The notes under the pieces are model-generated. The model made no database searches, was not told the DNA's origin, and worked only from the letters and a program-made list of their open reading frames with translations. A DNA stretch of 64,000 nucleotides from positions 66,963,158-67,027,157 of the forward strand of contig CM035407.1 in the NCBI GenBank assembly GCA_020310875.1. The letters are read 5' to 3'. The DNA comes from Ceratopteris richardii (lineage: Eukaryota > Streptophyta > Polypodiopsida > Polypodiales > Pteridaceae). Within the stretch, counting starts at the first letter, position 1. Each line of letters begins with the position of its first letter. This document shows positions 46,855 to 57,718 of the stretch, piece by piece. A program made the position numbers and the translations under genes.

Positions 46855-46995
46855 GTCCCCAATTGTGGGGTCCGGGGCAGCGGTGAGCAGCCCCGGCTGG
46901 GGGGTCCAAGGGGGCCAGCGGGCCCCCTGGCTGGGGGGTCCCAGGGGGCCAGCGGGCCCCCTGGTGGGGGTCCGGGGGCAGCGCCCCCGGCGCGA
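46855..46995. repeat. GC-rich foldback block in the copia G LTR
   Basis: About 140 bp of G- and C-runs with two near-identical GGGGGTCC/AGCGGGCCCCCTGG units. It stands out from the AT-rich surroundings. It recurs at 51767-51907 in the 3' LTR. The runs of four or more Gs could also form quadruplexes. Confidence 0.85.
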
Positions 46996-47161
46996 CGGTA
47001 AAGGGAATATTCCATGGAATATTCCCTGTCGGAGTCAGAAATCATTTATATTTGTTAGGTCGGTTCAACCAGTCTAAGCCGTGTATGGCAATTACGCGGG
47101 CGGTGGCCGCCCACGCCCTACCGCCCATGTATAGCCGTCCATGGCAGGCCACCCATGATCC

Positions 47162-47169
47162 TATATATA
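47162..47169 (+). promoter_or_regulatory. TATA box of copia G 5' LTR
   Basis: CCTATATATACATGAC, about 240 bp before the LTR end, a plausible core promoter for genomic RNA. It is duplicated at 52074-52081 in the 3' LTR. Confidence 0.6.
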
Positions 47170-47399
47170 CATGACTTCTGCACTACCTAAGACATTGAGT
47201 TGAGCCAGCATACCTCTACCTTGTATCTCCCTATCTAGAGTTGTCTAGATCACCATTTAAGCTCTACCTTGAGAGCGCACGGGTGGACAACGCCATCATC
47301 TTTGTACTTGCTGCTAGTAGAAAATTGTTGAGATTCTCCTATATCTGTTATCTTCTCTGCTATTGCTCCTGTGTTATATTGCGTAACTATTGTCTTACA

Positions 47400-47417
47400 T
47401 GGTATCAGAGCTGTAAG
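47400..47417 (+). other. Primer-binding site of copia G, tRNA-iMet type
   Basis: TGGTATCAGAGCTGTAAG directly follows the LTR end; the first 12 bases are the tRNA-iMet complement used by most plant copia elements. Confidence 0.92.
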
Positions 47418-47494
47418 GTTCGAATAGCTTGAGAAGTATCATTATTTTAGCCTACTAGCAGACTAGAATATCAGTAGATTATTCGAGTGATTAC

Positions 47495-50400
47495 ATGATG
47501 GCTTCATCGTCGAACACTAGTCTTGGTGCTTCACCTAATGTTAATGCTGCACCTATTCGAATTCGTCCACCTGCATTCACTGAAGGGAAGCTGGATGGAA
47601 CCAACTATACACTCTGGAAGTTCAAAATTTCTGCAATTTTGGACTCCTATGAATTACTTGACACTGTCATGGGACCGATGGGATTGGATCCAGAGCCTAT
47701 ACCAGTTGAAGATCCAGCAAATTCAAGATTGATGATTCAGCCAGATCCAGATCTTCTACGAGCTTGGAAGAGGCGGAATGCTGATGCATTATGTGCGATT
47801 GTCACTAGTGTAAGTGATTCTGTGCTTACTTTAGTTCAACATACTACTAAAGCACATGAGGCTTGGGGCATATTGGCTCGACAATATGAGACCAAGAACC
47901 ACACTAGGATACAGAATTTAGAAAATCAATTGGCAAATGAAAAGCATTCTGATTCTGAAAAGGCTGAAGATTTTATCAAACGGATAAAGCATCTTCAAGA
48001 TCAATTGGCTGCAGTTGGTGTTGTTATAACACCAGAAGAGCTAGCTCGAAGATCTGTACGTGTTCTTCCAGCAAAGTATGATGGATTAGTAACAGCCCTT
48101 AACACTCAGGTAAGGCCAACTCCTCTTACATTTGAAGAGTTTTGTGCCATGCTTTTAGAAGAAGAGATGCGGCTGAAGAATCGGCAAAGTACAACTGATG
48201 CTGCATTCTCAGCAAATGCAAAAGGTAAAGGCTCTTCAGAGGGATCAAAGAAGAAGCCAAAGAAGAAAAAGTTCACAGGAAGTTGCTTCTATTGTGAAAA
48301 GAAAGGCCATGCCATCAAGGATTGCAGAAAGAAGCAAGCTGATGAACGGAATGGGACTGTAAAATCATCATGGAAGAACAAAGAGTCTGCAAACAACACA
48401 GAGCTGGAACTTTGGGTAGCTATTGAAGAGGTATGTTCATCTGCTCAAGCTCGTGTTGATGAGCCATGGATTTTAGACAGTGGAGCTTCTCGCCATATGA
48501 CTAGTAAAAAGGATTGGTATAGTTCCCTAGTGCCTCTGCGGGAATCCATCAATGTAGTGGTGGGAAACGACTCCAAGTGTCCAGCTGAAGGAACTGGAAC
48601 CATCTCTTTTATCACTTCTCCAGGTGTTGAGAAAAAGTTATCCGATGTTCTCTATGTACCTACACTCAAAAGAAATTTGTTGTCAGTTTCTGCAATAACA
48701 GATCGTGGACTCGAAGTTCACTTCAATAAGAGTGGTGCGGAAATCATGGATTCATCAGGTAATGTTGTAGGTAAAGGCACACGACGGGATAACTTGTATG
48801 AGTTAAGTGCTTTAACTGCTACAGAAGATAAAGATGTAAGCAGGTTATGGCACCAACGATTTGGGCATCTCGGATTTGCAGTTTTGAAGGAGATGCAACG
48901 AACAGGGATGGTTGCTCATTTGCCTGCATTTTCAGAGTTGCAGGAACCTTGTGAAGCTTGTATGATGGGCAAGCAACAACGAAAGGCATTTCCAAGAGAG
49001 ACCAGCAATCGATCTCAAGCTCCTCTAGAGTTGGTACATGCTGATCTCTGCGGTAAAATGTCTACACCTGCTTTAGGAGGATCTTTCTACTTCTTGCTGT
49101 TAGTCGACGATTATAGTAGAAAGATGTGGGTTTATTTCATTCGAGAGAAGGCTGATGCTTTTGAAAAATTTAAAGCGTGGCATAAGTATGTAGAAAGTGA
49201 ATCAGGAAGGAAACTGAAGAAATTTAGAACAGATAGAGGAGGTGAATTCTTGTCAACAGAATTCAACAATTACTGTAAGGAGCATGGTGTGAAAAGGCAA
49301 CTTACCACAGCTCATACACCTCAACAAAATGGCGTTGTTGAGCGCAGGAACAGGACAGTAGTTGAAATGGCTCGTTGTATGTTAAAGGCTCAAGACATGC
49401 CTGATTCATTCTGGGCAGAAGCAGTCAATACAGCAGTCTACATCCTCAATCGAAGCTACACAAAAGCTCTGAAGGGGATGACTCCTCAAGAAGCATATTC
49501 TGGTAAAAAGCCTTCAGTTTTGCATTTCAGAATTTTTGGTTGTTTCTGTTATGCACATATTCCTGATTCAACAAGATCAAAGTTGGATTCAAAAAGCAAA
49601 AAGTGTGTCTTCCTAGGATATAGTGAAGAGTCTAAAGCATACAGGTTATGGGATCCTGAGGCAAGGAAGATTTTTGTCAGCCGAGATGTGGTGTTTGATG
49701 AACGACCACACTTAGTAGAAGATAAAGGTAAATCTACTATCTCATCAAACGGAGAAATATCTCACCTTGTGCCTATCAAAAGACAGGTTAAAGTTGAGGA
49801 GGAGGAAACATCTGATGGAGAAATTTCCTCAATAAAAAGCCAACCAATTGTAGCTGCACAGCGTAAGCCACTACCGAAGTGGGCACAACAGCTCTTTGAT
49901 GATCACAATCCACATGTAGATGCACCAGAATCATCATCGGATGGATTACGAAGATCAAAGAGAATAGAGGAGCAAAGAAGAGCCTCAGAACACATTGTTA
50001 ACATGGCTCTAATGGCAGATATCATGGGTTCGATAAAGGAACCTACCACCATTGAAGAAGCCATTGATGATCCAGATTGGAGAGCGGCAATGCAGTCTGA
50101 GTATGATAGTATACTCAAAAATGATACATGGGATCTAGTCGACTTGCCGCCAAAGAAGAAGGTAATAGGTACTAAATGGATTTGGAAAGCTAAGTATAAA
50201 GCTGATGGAACATTAGAAAAGTATAAGGCACGATTAGTTGCACAGGGTTTTTCACAGATTGAAGGATTTGATGTTCAAGAAACTTTTGCACCAACAGCAC
50301 GCATGACAACTATTCGGACGGTACTTGCAGTAGCTGCACAAAAGTCTTGGCCTATTTTCCAGATGGATGTCAAATCTGCATTTTTGAATGGTCACCTCAA

Positions 50401-51565
50401 GGAGGAGGTATATGTATCTCAACCACCAGGTTTTGAGGTGCCCAATTCAGAAAATAAAGTTTGCAGGTTGAAGAAAGCTTTGTATGGACTTAAGCAAGCT
50501 CCACGGGCTTGGTACCAACGAATTGATCATTTTTTCAAAAATATGGGTTTTGAAAGAAGTACTTCTGATGCTAACTTGTATGTAACGAAAAGGGATAGCA
50601 AGCTAGTTGTTGTCATTGTATATGTAGATGATTTGATCATTACAGGAGATCATCAGGAACTCATCAATCAAACTCGGATCAGCTTGGGAACTGAGTTTGA
50701 AATGACAGACTTAGGTCTACTCCATTTTTGTCTGGGAATTGAAGTATGGCAAAGGAAGGATGGCATTTTCATCTCACAACAAAAATATTCCAAAGAAATT
50801 CTCAAGGCATTTGGAATGATGGACTGCAAACCAACTAGCACACCTATGGAGGTAAATCATAAGCTATCTATGGATGATAACATGCCTGATGTAGATGCTA
50901 AGAAGTATAGGAAGCTCGTTGGAAGTCTTATTTTTCTGTGCAACACTAGACCAGACATTTGCTATGCTGTTGGAGTGTTAAGCAGGTTTTCCAACAAACC
51001 TAAGGAGAGTCACTGGAATGCTGGAATGCGAATTCTAAGGTACATTGCAGGAACCTTGGATTTTGGTATTTTGTATACCACAGGTGATACACTCCAAGGA
51101 TATTGTGATTCAGATTGGGCTGGAGATTGTGATTCTAGAAAATCAGTTTCTGGATATTGTTTCTCACTTGGTTCAGGAATATTTTCTTGGGTAAGTAGGA
51201 AGCAACCAACTCTCGCACTCTCCTCCACTGAAGCAGAGTACAAAGCAGCTTGTTTTGCTTCTTGTGAGGCAGTCTGGTTAAGGAGAATTCTTGCAGATAT
51301 AGGCTTTCCATCAAATATGCCAATTGTACTCAAGTGTGATAATCAAAGTTGTATGGCTATTGCAAAGAACCCAGTATTTCATGCTCGCACCAAGCACATA
51401 GAAGTACAGTACCATTACATTCGTGAGCTAATTGAAGATGAAATTGTGGAGCTAGAATATTGCCCAACAGAGGCAAATTGTGCTGACATATTCACTAAAG
51501 CACTTGGAAGAGAGCAGCTCAACAAGCATCTTCAACAGATGGGCATAGGACCGAGACCTACTTGA
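47495..51565 (+). CDS. Copia G gag-pol polyprotein, 1356 codons, intact
   Basis: Domains in order: gag (UBN2-type) about 25-230; zinc knuckle at C264-C267-H272-C277; protease DSG at 329; pre-integrase zinc motif H453/H460...C486/C489; integrase D517, D580, E616, with 35 residues between the last two (DD35E); integrase C-terminal part to about 740; Glu/Ser-rich linker; RT about 870-1110 with YVDD at 1043-1046; RNase H with D1205/D1207, E1246 and D1282; closing [11 protein letters not shown] near 1330. gag and pol share one frame, as in most copia elements. The first ATG (ATGATGGCTTCATCG) lies 78 bp after the primer site and gives the usual gag start. It is a whole-looking element protein set, not a host gene. 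Confidence 0.95.
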   Translation: MMASSSNTSLGASPNVNAAPIRIRPPAFTEGKLDGTNYTLWKFKISAILDSYELLDTVMGPMGLDPEPIPVEDPANSRLMIQPDPDLLRAWKRRNADALCAIVTSVSDSVLTLVQHTTKAHEAWGILARQYETKNHTRIQNLENQLANEKHSDSEKAEDFIKRIKHLQDQLAAVGVVITPEELARRSVRVLPAKYDGLVTALNTQVRPTPLTFEEFCAMLLEEEMRLKNRQSTTDAAFSANAKGKGSSEGSKKKPKKKKFTGSCFYCEKKGHAIKDCRKKQADERNGTVKSSWKNKESANNTELELWVAIEEVCSSAQARVDEPWILDSGASRHMTSKKDWYSSLVPLRESINVVVGNDSKCPAEGTGTISFITSPGVEKKLSDVLYVPTLKRNLLSVSAITDRGLEVHFNKSGAEIMDSSGNVVGKGTRRDNLYELSALTATEDKDVSRLWHQRFGHLGFAVLKEMQRTGMVAHLPAFSELQEPCEACMMGKQQRKAFPRETSNRSQAPLELVHADLCGKMSTPALGGSFYFLLLVDDYSRKMWVYFIREKADAFEKFKAWHKYVESESGRKLKKFRTDRGGEFLSTEFNNYCKEHGVKRQLTTAHTPQQNGVVERRNRTVVEMARCMLKAQDMPDSFWAEAVNTAVYILNRSYTKALKGMTPQEAYSGKKPSVLHFRIFGCFCYAHIPDSTRSKLDSKSKKCVFLGYSEESKAYRLWDPEARKIFVSRDVVFDERPHLVEDKGKSTISSNGEISHLVPIKRQVKVEEEETSDGEISSIKSQPIVAAQRKPLPKWAQQLFDDHNPHVDAPESSSDGLRRSKRIEEQRRASEHIVNMALMADIMGSIKEPTTIEEAIDDPDWRAAMQSEYDSILKNDTWDLVDLPPKKKVIGTKWIWKAKYKADGTLEKYKARLVAQGFSQIEGFDVQETFAPTARMTTIRTVLAVAAQKSWPIFQMDVKSAFLNGHLKEEVYVSQPPGFEVPNSENKVCRLKKALYGLKQAPRAWYQRIDHFFKNMGFERSTSDANLYVTKRDSKLVVVIVYVDDLIITGDHQELINQTRISLGTEFEMTDLGLLHFCLGIEVWQRKDGIFISQQKYSKEILKAFGMMDCKPTSTPMEVNHKLSMDDNMPDVDAKKYRKLVGSLIFLCNTRPDICYAVGVLSRFSNKPKESHWNAGMRILRYIAGTLDFGILYTTGDTLQGYCDSDWAGDCDSRKSVSGYCFSLGSGIFSWVSRKQPTLALSSTEAEYKAACFASCEAVWLRRILADIGFPSNMPIVLKCDNQSCMAIAKNPVFHARTKHIEVQYHYIRELIEDEIVELEYCPTEANCADIFTKALGREQLNKHLQQMGIGPRPT

Positions 51566-51580
51566 TTTATCATCGGTAAA

Positions 51581-51593
51581 CATTGAGGGGGGG
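51581..51593 (+). other. Polypurine tract of copia G
   Basis: CATTGAGGGGGGG directly before the 3' LTR start TGTTAGAG. Confidence 0.9.
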
Positions 51594-52311
51594 TGTTAGA
51601 GTATGATCAATGTCTACCCCTCATGATTGTATGCACATTTTGTAAGGCCCCCTTTATGAGGAGAAGCCAAGCGTGCATTACCCAATTGATGGGAATCCCA
51701 ACTTGAATGTTGGATGAAGGTCATATTGGACCATGTAAGATATTATAAGGAAAGGGAGTTACCAGGGTCCCCAATTGTGGGGTCCGGGGCAGCGGTGAGC
51801 AGCCCCGGCTGGGGGGTCCAAGGGGGCCAGCGGGCCCCCTGGCTGGGGGGTCCCAGGGGGCCAGCGGGCCCCCTGGTGGGGGTCCGGGGGCAGCGCCCCC
51901 GGCGCGACGGTAAAGGGAATATTCCATGGAATATTCCCTGTCGGAGTCAGAAATCATTTATATTTGTTAGGTCGGTTCAACCAGTCTAAGCCGTGTATGG
52001 CAATTACGCGGGCGGTGGCCGCCCACGCCCTACCGCCCATGTATAGCCGTCCATGGCAGGCCACCCATGATCCTATATATACATGACTTCTGCACTACCT
52101 AAGACATTGAGTTGAGCCAGCATACCTCTACCTTGTATCTCCCTATCTAGAGTTGTCTAGATCACCATTTAAGCTCTACCTTGAGAGCGCACGGGTGGAC
52201 AACGCCATCATCTTTGTACTTGCTGCTAGTAGAAAATTGTTGAGATTCTCCTATATCTGTTATCTTCTCTGCTATTGCTCCTGTGTTATATTGCGTAACT
52301 ATTGTCTTACA
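51594..52311 (+). repeat. 3' LTR of copia G (718 bp)
   Basis: Identical by eye to 46682-47399, including the GC-rich block and TATATATA box. It is followed by TGGGC, the right target duplication. Confidence 0.93.
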
Positions 52312-52677
52312 TGGGCTACTCACATATATAAAATGAGGGGAGTCATATCCAGGAGCTCATGTTATTTTGTAGGTACTTCATTTTACTCTAAACTTTAGGC
52401 TTGTTTGTTTGTGCACATATTTTCATGTTGTCCTTTCTGGCAGGAGGAGATAGAAGGCCATCTCTCTTACTTTTGCATTTCATTTAATGTAAAGCAAAAT
52501 TTTTTCCTTTTTCTTTCAGACGACGCAGAGAGATGGAGAGGATATTTTTTTTCTTTTTTCTTTCTTTGTTTCTTTCTTTCTTTTTCTTCTTTTTTTTTCT
52601 TCTTCTTTATTTCTCTCCCTCTCTTCTCCCTCTCTTCTCTATCGGCGGCACAGCGTGCTACGCGCGGCAGAGAGAGG

Positions 52678-52716
<39 letters not shown>
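52312..52716. other. Flank between copia G and the foldback element
   Basis: Starts with the copia G target duplication, then CACATATATAAAATG with a TATATAAA box at about 52323. A T/C-rich tract ((TTTC)n-like, 52545-52640) and a (GA)n microsatellite at 52672-52716 follow. It may continue element E's 3' region. No gene is seen. Confidence 0.6.
52672..52716. repeat. (GA)n microsatellite, left part
   Basis: About 20 GA units ending in GAGGG, the left target duplication of the foldback element. The tract resumes at 54116 after it, so it was the insertion target. Confidence 0.9.
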
Positions 52717-52717
<1 letters not shown>

Positions 52718-53323
52718 GTTGGAACTCAAGGTCAAGCATAAATCATGGAAGCACATCAAAGAAGTGGACATAGAAGAAGAGAGAGCAAGTACGGAGCTCC
52801 AAGAAGTGTATGTCAAATTTTCAAAAGAATCCCTTACAAAAATAGTGATTTTTATCACTAAAAACCATTGTAAATACCATTTTCTATTTTTCTAACTCCA
52901 TTTTGTTCAAGTCGAGGAGTCCTTCAGCTTGAAGAGTATTAGAAGTATCATCCTACCAATTTTCATAATTTTTAGACTTCGTTTGAGCCCTCAAATAAGC
53001 CCTGGAACCTAATTTTTAACTAGGCCAGACACTAGGTCTAGACAGGGCCAAAACTAGTCCAAAAACTATAAAAAGAGCTACAGAGCTCATTTTTGGGGTT
53101 AGCTTGTTAGAGAATAGAGCTTTTGTAAGAGAACTCTTTTGCAATCGAAGCTTTCCATTGTTCCTCTCCTTGATCTTACCTTGTGCACGTGTGTGTATGT
53201 GTGTGCATGTTTGTGTGCTTTCACTCACGCACTTGTGCCTTCACTTGCTCGTAATCTTCATACCAATCCTCACGTCTCCGTGGATTGACAAGTAAAGGAG
53301 GTGGTGTTTATGCTTGAGCTACA
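52717..53323 (+). repeat. Left arm of the foldback element: complete LTR
   Basis: TGTTGGAACTC...GAGCTACA, 607 bp, the same length as 5122-5728. TATAAAAAG at 53067-53075. Confidence 0.9.
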
Positions 53324-53331
53324 CCAAATTT

Positions 53332-53349
53332 TGGTGCCGTTGCCAGGGA
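53332..53349 (+). other. Primer-binding site in the foldback element, tRNA-Asp type
   Basis: TGGTGCCGTTGCCAGGGA is two bases from the tRNA-Asp complement TGGCGCCGTTGCCGGGGA and lies 8 bases after the LTR. Confidence 0.82.
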
Positions 53350-53581
53350 GAGAGCTTCGAGGACGAGCGTTGTGATGGTAAGATCGTAGATTTACGACGT
53401 TGGAACGTAAAAAAACTATCATTTCTATTCATTTTTTGATTTTTCTTCTTCCTCTTCATCATCATCACCATCTTCATCTTCTTCCATCTTCATCTTCATA
53501 GAAATTTCTTGTTTTTTAGTGCATTTTTACCATTTTCATACCATTTTTCACGCATTATTGTGTGATAAGGAGTTAGGAAGT

Positions 53582-54115
53582 GCAAGTGAAGGCCCAAGTG
53601 CGTGAGTGAAAGCACAAAAACATACACACACAGACACACACATGCGCACAAGGTAAGATCAAAGAGAGGAAAAATGGAAAGCTTTGATTGCAAAAGAGTT
53701 CTCTTACAAAAGCTCTATTCTCTAACAAGCTAACCCCAAAAATGAGCTCTCTAGCTCTTTTTATAGTTTTTGGACTAGTTTTGGCCCTCTCTAGACCTAG
53801 TGTCCGGCCTAGTTAAAAATTAGGTTCCATGGCTTATTTGAGGGCTCAAACAAAGTCTAAAAATTATGAAAATTGGTAGGATGATACTTCTAATACTCCT
53901 CAAGCTCAAGGACTCCTCGGCTTGAACAAAATGGAGTTACAAAAATAGAGAATGGTATTTACAATGGCTTTTAGTGATGAAAATCACTATTTTTGTAGGG
54001 GATTCTTCTAAAAATTTGACATACATTTCTTGGAGCTCCCTACTTGATCTCTCTTCTTCTATGTCCACTTCTTTGATGTGCTTCCATGCTTTATGCTTGA
54101 CCTTGAGTTCCAACA
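53582..54115 (-). repeat. Right arm of the foldback element: inverted LTR
   Basis: On the minus strand it begins TGTTGGAACTC and covers about 534 bp of the LTR. It meets the leader at a short sequence (GCAAG) that both share. Confidence 0.87.
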
Positions 54116-54300
54116 GAGGGAGAGAGAGAGAGAGAGAGAGAGAGTTTTAACTTTTTTATATTTTTATTTTATTTTTATTTTTTCTTTTCTTTCTTTCCAT
54201 CCCCCCACTGCAGGCGGCGGACCAACACGCAGCAAAGAGAGAGAGAGAGAGAGAGAGATTTTGTTTATTTTTTTCCTTTTCTTTTTTATATTATATTATA
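54116..54300. repeat. (GA)n and T-rich low-complexity DNA
   Basis: (GA)n at 54116-54144 and again at 54236-54259, separated by a T-rich run and a GGCGG-containing phrase. That phrase resembles the one before the left (GA)n tract, so the area may hold an old duplication. Confidence 0.75.
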
Positions 54301-54960
54301 TTTTATATTTTCATTTTAATTTTATTTTATGCATATATGATAAGTATTATTATATTTTATATATTTTATTTCCATTTAATTAAATGCATATGTATTAAGT
54401 ATATTTATTTAATATATGAGATGTATGGTATATGTACATGTGAATGATTAGTGTATATGTTTTTATGTATATTTGTGTAATAATATAAAGGGTATGTAAT
54501 GTGTATTTCTAGTGCATGTATGTGTTTATTAAGAATGTCTATGTGTGTGTGTGTTTTTTTTAAAGTTCATATTGAATATAGTAGTTAGCTTTATAATATA
54601 TAACTAAATTGATTACATAACTAAATGTATGATTTGATTACCTAAAGATGCTTATGTTTTCCAAGATAGCAAAAGAAGGTATTAGAAGTAGCCATTTAGC
54701 CATTTTTCGTCATCTCTTCCAAATATATTTTCCCTAATCTTGAAAATCCATTCTTACCTTTCTTAACTCTTTTTAAGCTTCATCATACCCATCCAAATTC
54801 TCCATTACCAATCATTAGGATTCACTTAGCTTTTGATTTTATCCTATGTGTTCATATCTTTTCATTTACCTTTCCCTATCCATTAACCTATCTTTTGCAA
54901 CCCATACTTGTTACCCTAGACATGATACAAGCTTACGATAAATGCATTAGATTTAATTCA
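54301..54960. other. AT-rich non-coding stretch
   Basis: No ORF, domain or structured repeat recognised; TATATTTTAT-type sequence gives way to mixed AT-rich DNA. Confidence 0.6.
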
Positions 54961-55990
54961 TTAAAATGAATGTATGTATGCATGAATGTATGTTAGTGTA
55001 TGCATGTTAGATGTATGTATGTAAGTGTTAGATGTATACATGTTAGGTATGCTTGAATGTATTCATGTTAGATGTTAGTGAATGTATGCATAATTAGTGC
55101 ATGTATATGATAATGCATGTTAGATATTTTGCATGTATGCATGATAGGTATGTATGCATGTGAAATATGTATGCATGAATGTATGTTAGTATATGCATGT
55201 TAGATGTATGTATGTAAGTGTTAGATGTATACATGTTAGGTATGCTTGAATGTATTCATGTTAGATGTTAATGAATGTATGCATAATTAGTGCATGTATA
55301 TGATAATGCATGTTAGATATTTTGCATGTATGCATGATAGGTATGTATGCATGTATGCATGTGAAATATGTATGCATGAATGTATGTTAGTGTATGCATG
55401 TTTATGTATGTGTGTTCGTGAATGCAATGTTTATGTATGTGTGTTAGTGTATGCATGTTTATGTATGTGTGTTAGTGTTTTCATGTTTATGTATGTGTGT
55501 TAGTGAATGCATGTTTATGTATGTGTGTTAGTGTATGCATGTTTATGTATGTGTATTAGTGAATGCATGTTTATGTATGTGTGTTAGTGTATGCATGGTT
55601 ATGTATGTGTGTTAGTGAATGCATGTTTATGTATGTGTGTTAGTGTATGCATGTTTATGTATGTGAGTTATGTATATGTATGTATGTGAAGTTAGTGTAT
55701 GTATATGGAGTGTTATGCATGTGTATGAATGTGAAGTGTTATGCATGCGTATGCATGTGAAGTGTTATGCATGTGTATGCATGTGAAGTGTTATGCATGT
55801 ATGCATGTGAGATATGTATACATGTATGTTAGAGGTATTTGCATGCATGAATAATGATGCATGAATGCATGAGGCATGTGTATGCATGTGAAATTTATGC
55901 AAGTGTATGTTTGCATGTATGCAAATGGATGTGTGTATGTGTGCATGAATGAGATATGTATATTAGAATGTGTATATAAGAATGAATGTA
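54961..55990. repeat. TATGCATG-rich satellite-like array
   Basis: Two adjacent units of about 193 and 201 bp start at 54981 and 55174 (CATGAATGTATGTTAGT). A third begins near 55375 and passes into short repeats of about 28 bp (TTAGTGTATGCATGTTTATGTATGTGTG). Past 55680 the pattern becomes GTTATGCATGTGTATGCATGTGAA. ATGCAT and TGCATGCA-like palindromes recur throughout. Confidence 0.85.
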
Positions 55991-56289
55991 TATGCTTATG
56001 ATATATATATATATATATAAGAAAGTTAATTAACTTATGTTAGCATGAGTTTTAAATATGTTAAATTTTGAATATTAATACTATAAATGAGTGTTTTATA
56101 TCTATGAAAGCATACTTATGGTTGTCATGTTATTTTGCATCTCATGTTGAAGATGGATTGATGAACAGAAGAGTAGAAAAAGAGAATATAGTGGAATTCT
56201 ATTGTTTAGCTTTTGTATAGGATAGAATTTAGTTTCTATCATTCATACAAAAAAATTATAAAATTAAAAATATATATTAATCTATTTGC
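55991..56289. other. AT-rich stretch after the array
   Basis: (AT)n at 56003-56018 and AT-rich DNA. No feature is recognised. Confidence 0.5.
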
Positions 56290-56682
56290 ATTTTTCTTTT
56301 CATCTCTGTCAAAGCATCTACTAGTAATACTTCAATTGAACGTGATATACCTTCTCCTTTGTTTGAAATACTTTTTCCTATTCCACTAGAAAATAATACA
56401 ATTAGTGATGTATTAATTAAGGATTGTGTTGTAGAAGAAACTTTGTATTCCCTAGATTACACTCGAAGACTGTCTAGAGTATCACCTTTGCTTTCCATTG
56501 TTTTACCCAACCCTAAAAATAGTGAAGTTTTGTTCCCTCCATCCGTAAATAGAATTACTAATTGTTCTCAATTAAACTCAAACGAAACTGAAATTGTTAA
56601 AGATAAAGTAACTAGTGAAGAATTGATCCTTCCATCTTATATAGATGCAGTCAATAGGTCCATCTTAGCGAGAGACAGTTGA
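56290..56682 (+). CDS. Unassigned short ORF (open 107 codons from 56359)
   Basis: The 107-codon stretch from the ATG at 56359 ends at 56682. The upstream sequence in the same frame (56300-56358, STSNTSIERDIPSPLFEIL) also reads as protein-like, so the true 5' end may be earlier. No domain, signal peptide or membrane segment is seen; it is rich in Ser, Asn, Ile and Leu. Codon use looks protein-like rather than random. It may be a fragment of an element gag or an exon of an unknown gene. It stands directly before the copia H body. Confidence 0.3.
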   Translation: MFLFISVKASTSNTSIERDIPSPLFEILFPIPLENNTISDVLIKDCVVEETLYSLDYTRRLSRVSPLLSIVLPNPKNSEVLFPPSVNRITNCSQLNSNETEIVKDKVTSEELILPSYIDAVNRSILARDS

Positions 56683-56718
56683 CTTGATCCAACAGCCGTC
56701 GCGAATCACTCCCACATC

Positions 56719-57718
56719 GTGATGTCCGGTACATTATGTAATGGTTTGTATCACATGGATACATACAAGAGGGCTGCCTCAAATGCCTTGGTTGCTCATA
56801 CTTCTTCCGTGGCTGAAATGGAGCTTTGGCATGCTCGTTTTGGTCATTTGAACTTCAATAGTTTGCTCTACTTGCAAAAGAAGGACATGGTTATTGGTTT
56901 GCCTACACTTGAGGCCATTGAAAAGCATGCATGTGAAGGTTGCATTCTTGGAAAAATGCATCGTGCTTATTTTCCAAAAGATAATCATACATACACTACA
57001 AGAAAATTGCAGCTTGTTCATAGTGATGTATGTGGTCCCATCAAGACTCCATCTTTTGGGAAGTATGTATATTTTTTTACCTTCATTGATGATGCTACTT
57101 GCCATACATGGGTGTATCCTATGAAAGCAAAGAATGAGGTATTTTCTTGCTTCAAAGCATTTTTAGCTATGGCTGAAAACTTTTCTTCACAAAAGCTTTT
57201 GACTCTATGCATGGATCATGGTGGTGAATACGTCACATAAGTTTAATGTTTTTCTTTGTGAAAGAGGTATGTCACACCAATGTACGATGCCATATACACC
57301 TCAACAAAATGGTGTTGTCGAGCATAAAAATAGAACTCTACTTGAAATGGCACGATGTATGGTTAAAGGAAAGCATCTTCCTGATAAGTTTTGGATGGAA
57401 GCGGTCATGTGTGCAAACTATGTGTTGAATCACTGCCCTGCAAAAGCATTGAGAGTCATCACTCCTTATGAGGCTTGGAATGTTCATAAGCCTATGGTTA
57501 GTCATATGCGTGTGTTTGGTTATTCGACATATGCTCTTGTGCCATCACAACAACATCACAAACTTGATGACAAGGCAAAGAAATGTATATTTGTTGGTTA
57601 TAGTGCTGAAAGTAAGGGATATCATTTGTACCATCCATTGACGAACACAACTATTGTGAGTGGAGATGTGGTATTTGCTGAAAATTCAGTTTTCCCTCTA
57701 CTTGAATGCAAAAAATAG
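56719..57718 (+). pseudogene. Copia H integrase region
   Basis: Zinc region LWHARFGHLNFNSLLYLQ...CEGCILGKMHR, core [24 protein letters not shown], then [21 protein letters not shown] with the catalytic Glu, the FGYSTYALVPSQQHHKLD phrase and the FVGYSAESKGY box. It is broken. Confidence 0.85.

Larger units (their letters stand above)
46682..47399 (+). repeat. 5' LTR of copia G (718 bp)
   Basis: TGTTAGAGTATG...TTGTCTTACA. Its upstream half contains a very GC-rich block (46855-46995) with repeated GGGGGCC-AGCGGGCCCCCTGG phrases that can fold back on themselves, then the palindrome GGAATATTCCATGGAATATTCC-like at 47009-47030. A TATATATA box is at 47162-47169. Confidence 0.93.
46682..52311 (+). 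mobile_element. Copia G: whole-looking, very young Ty1/copia element (5.6 kb)
   Basis: Two 718-bp LTRs (46682-47399 and 51594-52311) that look identical by eye, a tRNA-iMet primer site, one uninterrupted gag-pol frame, a polypurine tract, and the 5-bp target duplication TGGGC on both sides (46677-46681 and 52312-52316). It lies in the 3' region of element E. No breaks are seen, and identical LTRs imply very recent insertion. Confidence 0.95.
52717..54115. mobile_element. Foldback LTR element of the LARD-like family
   Basis: A full 607-bp LTR on the plus strand (52717-53323), a tRNA-Asp primer site and about 250 bp of leader, then a second LTR copy in opposite orientation (53582-54115, about 534 bp). 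Both outer ends are the TG end of the LTR, so the element has long terminal inverted repeats. GAGGG flanks both sides (52712-52716 and 54116-54120), which fits a single 5-bp integrase event. No coding region is present. It is a broken, rearranged relative of 1-5728. Confidence 0.87.

Noticed and set aside
46802-47077. 91-codon Gly/Pro-rich ORF (repeated at 51714-51989)
   Set aside because: It lies wholly in the copia G LTR and is produced by the GC-rich block; identical in both LTRs because the LTRs are identical.
52467-52895. Phe- and Glu/Arg-rich ORFs on both strands
   Set aside because: They come from the T/C-rich and GA microsatellite tracts.
55294-55503. Met/Cys-rich 69-codon ORF
   Set aside because: It is a translation of the TATGCATG repeat array.
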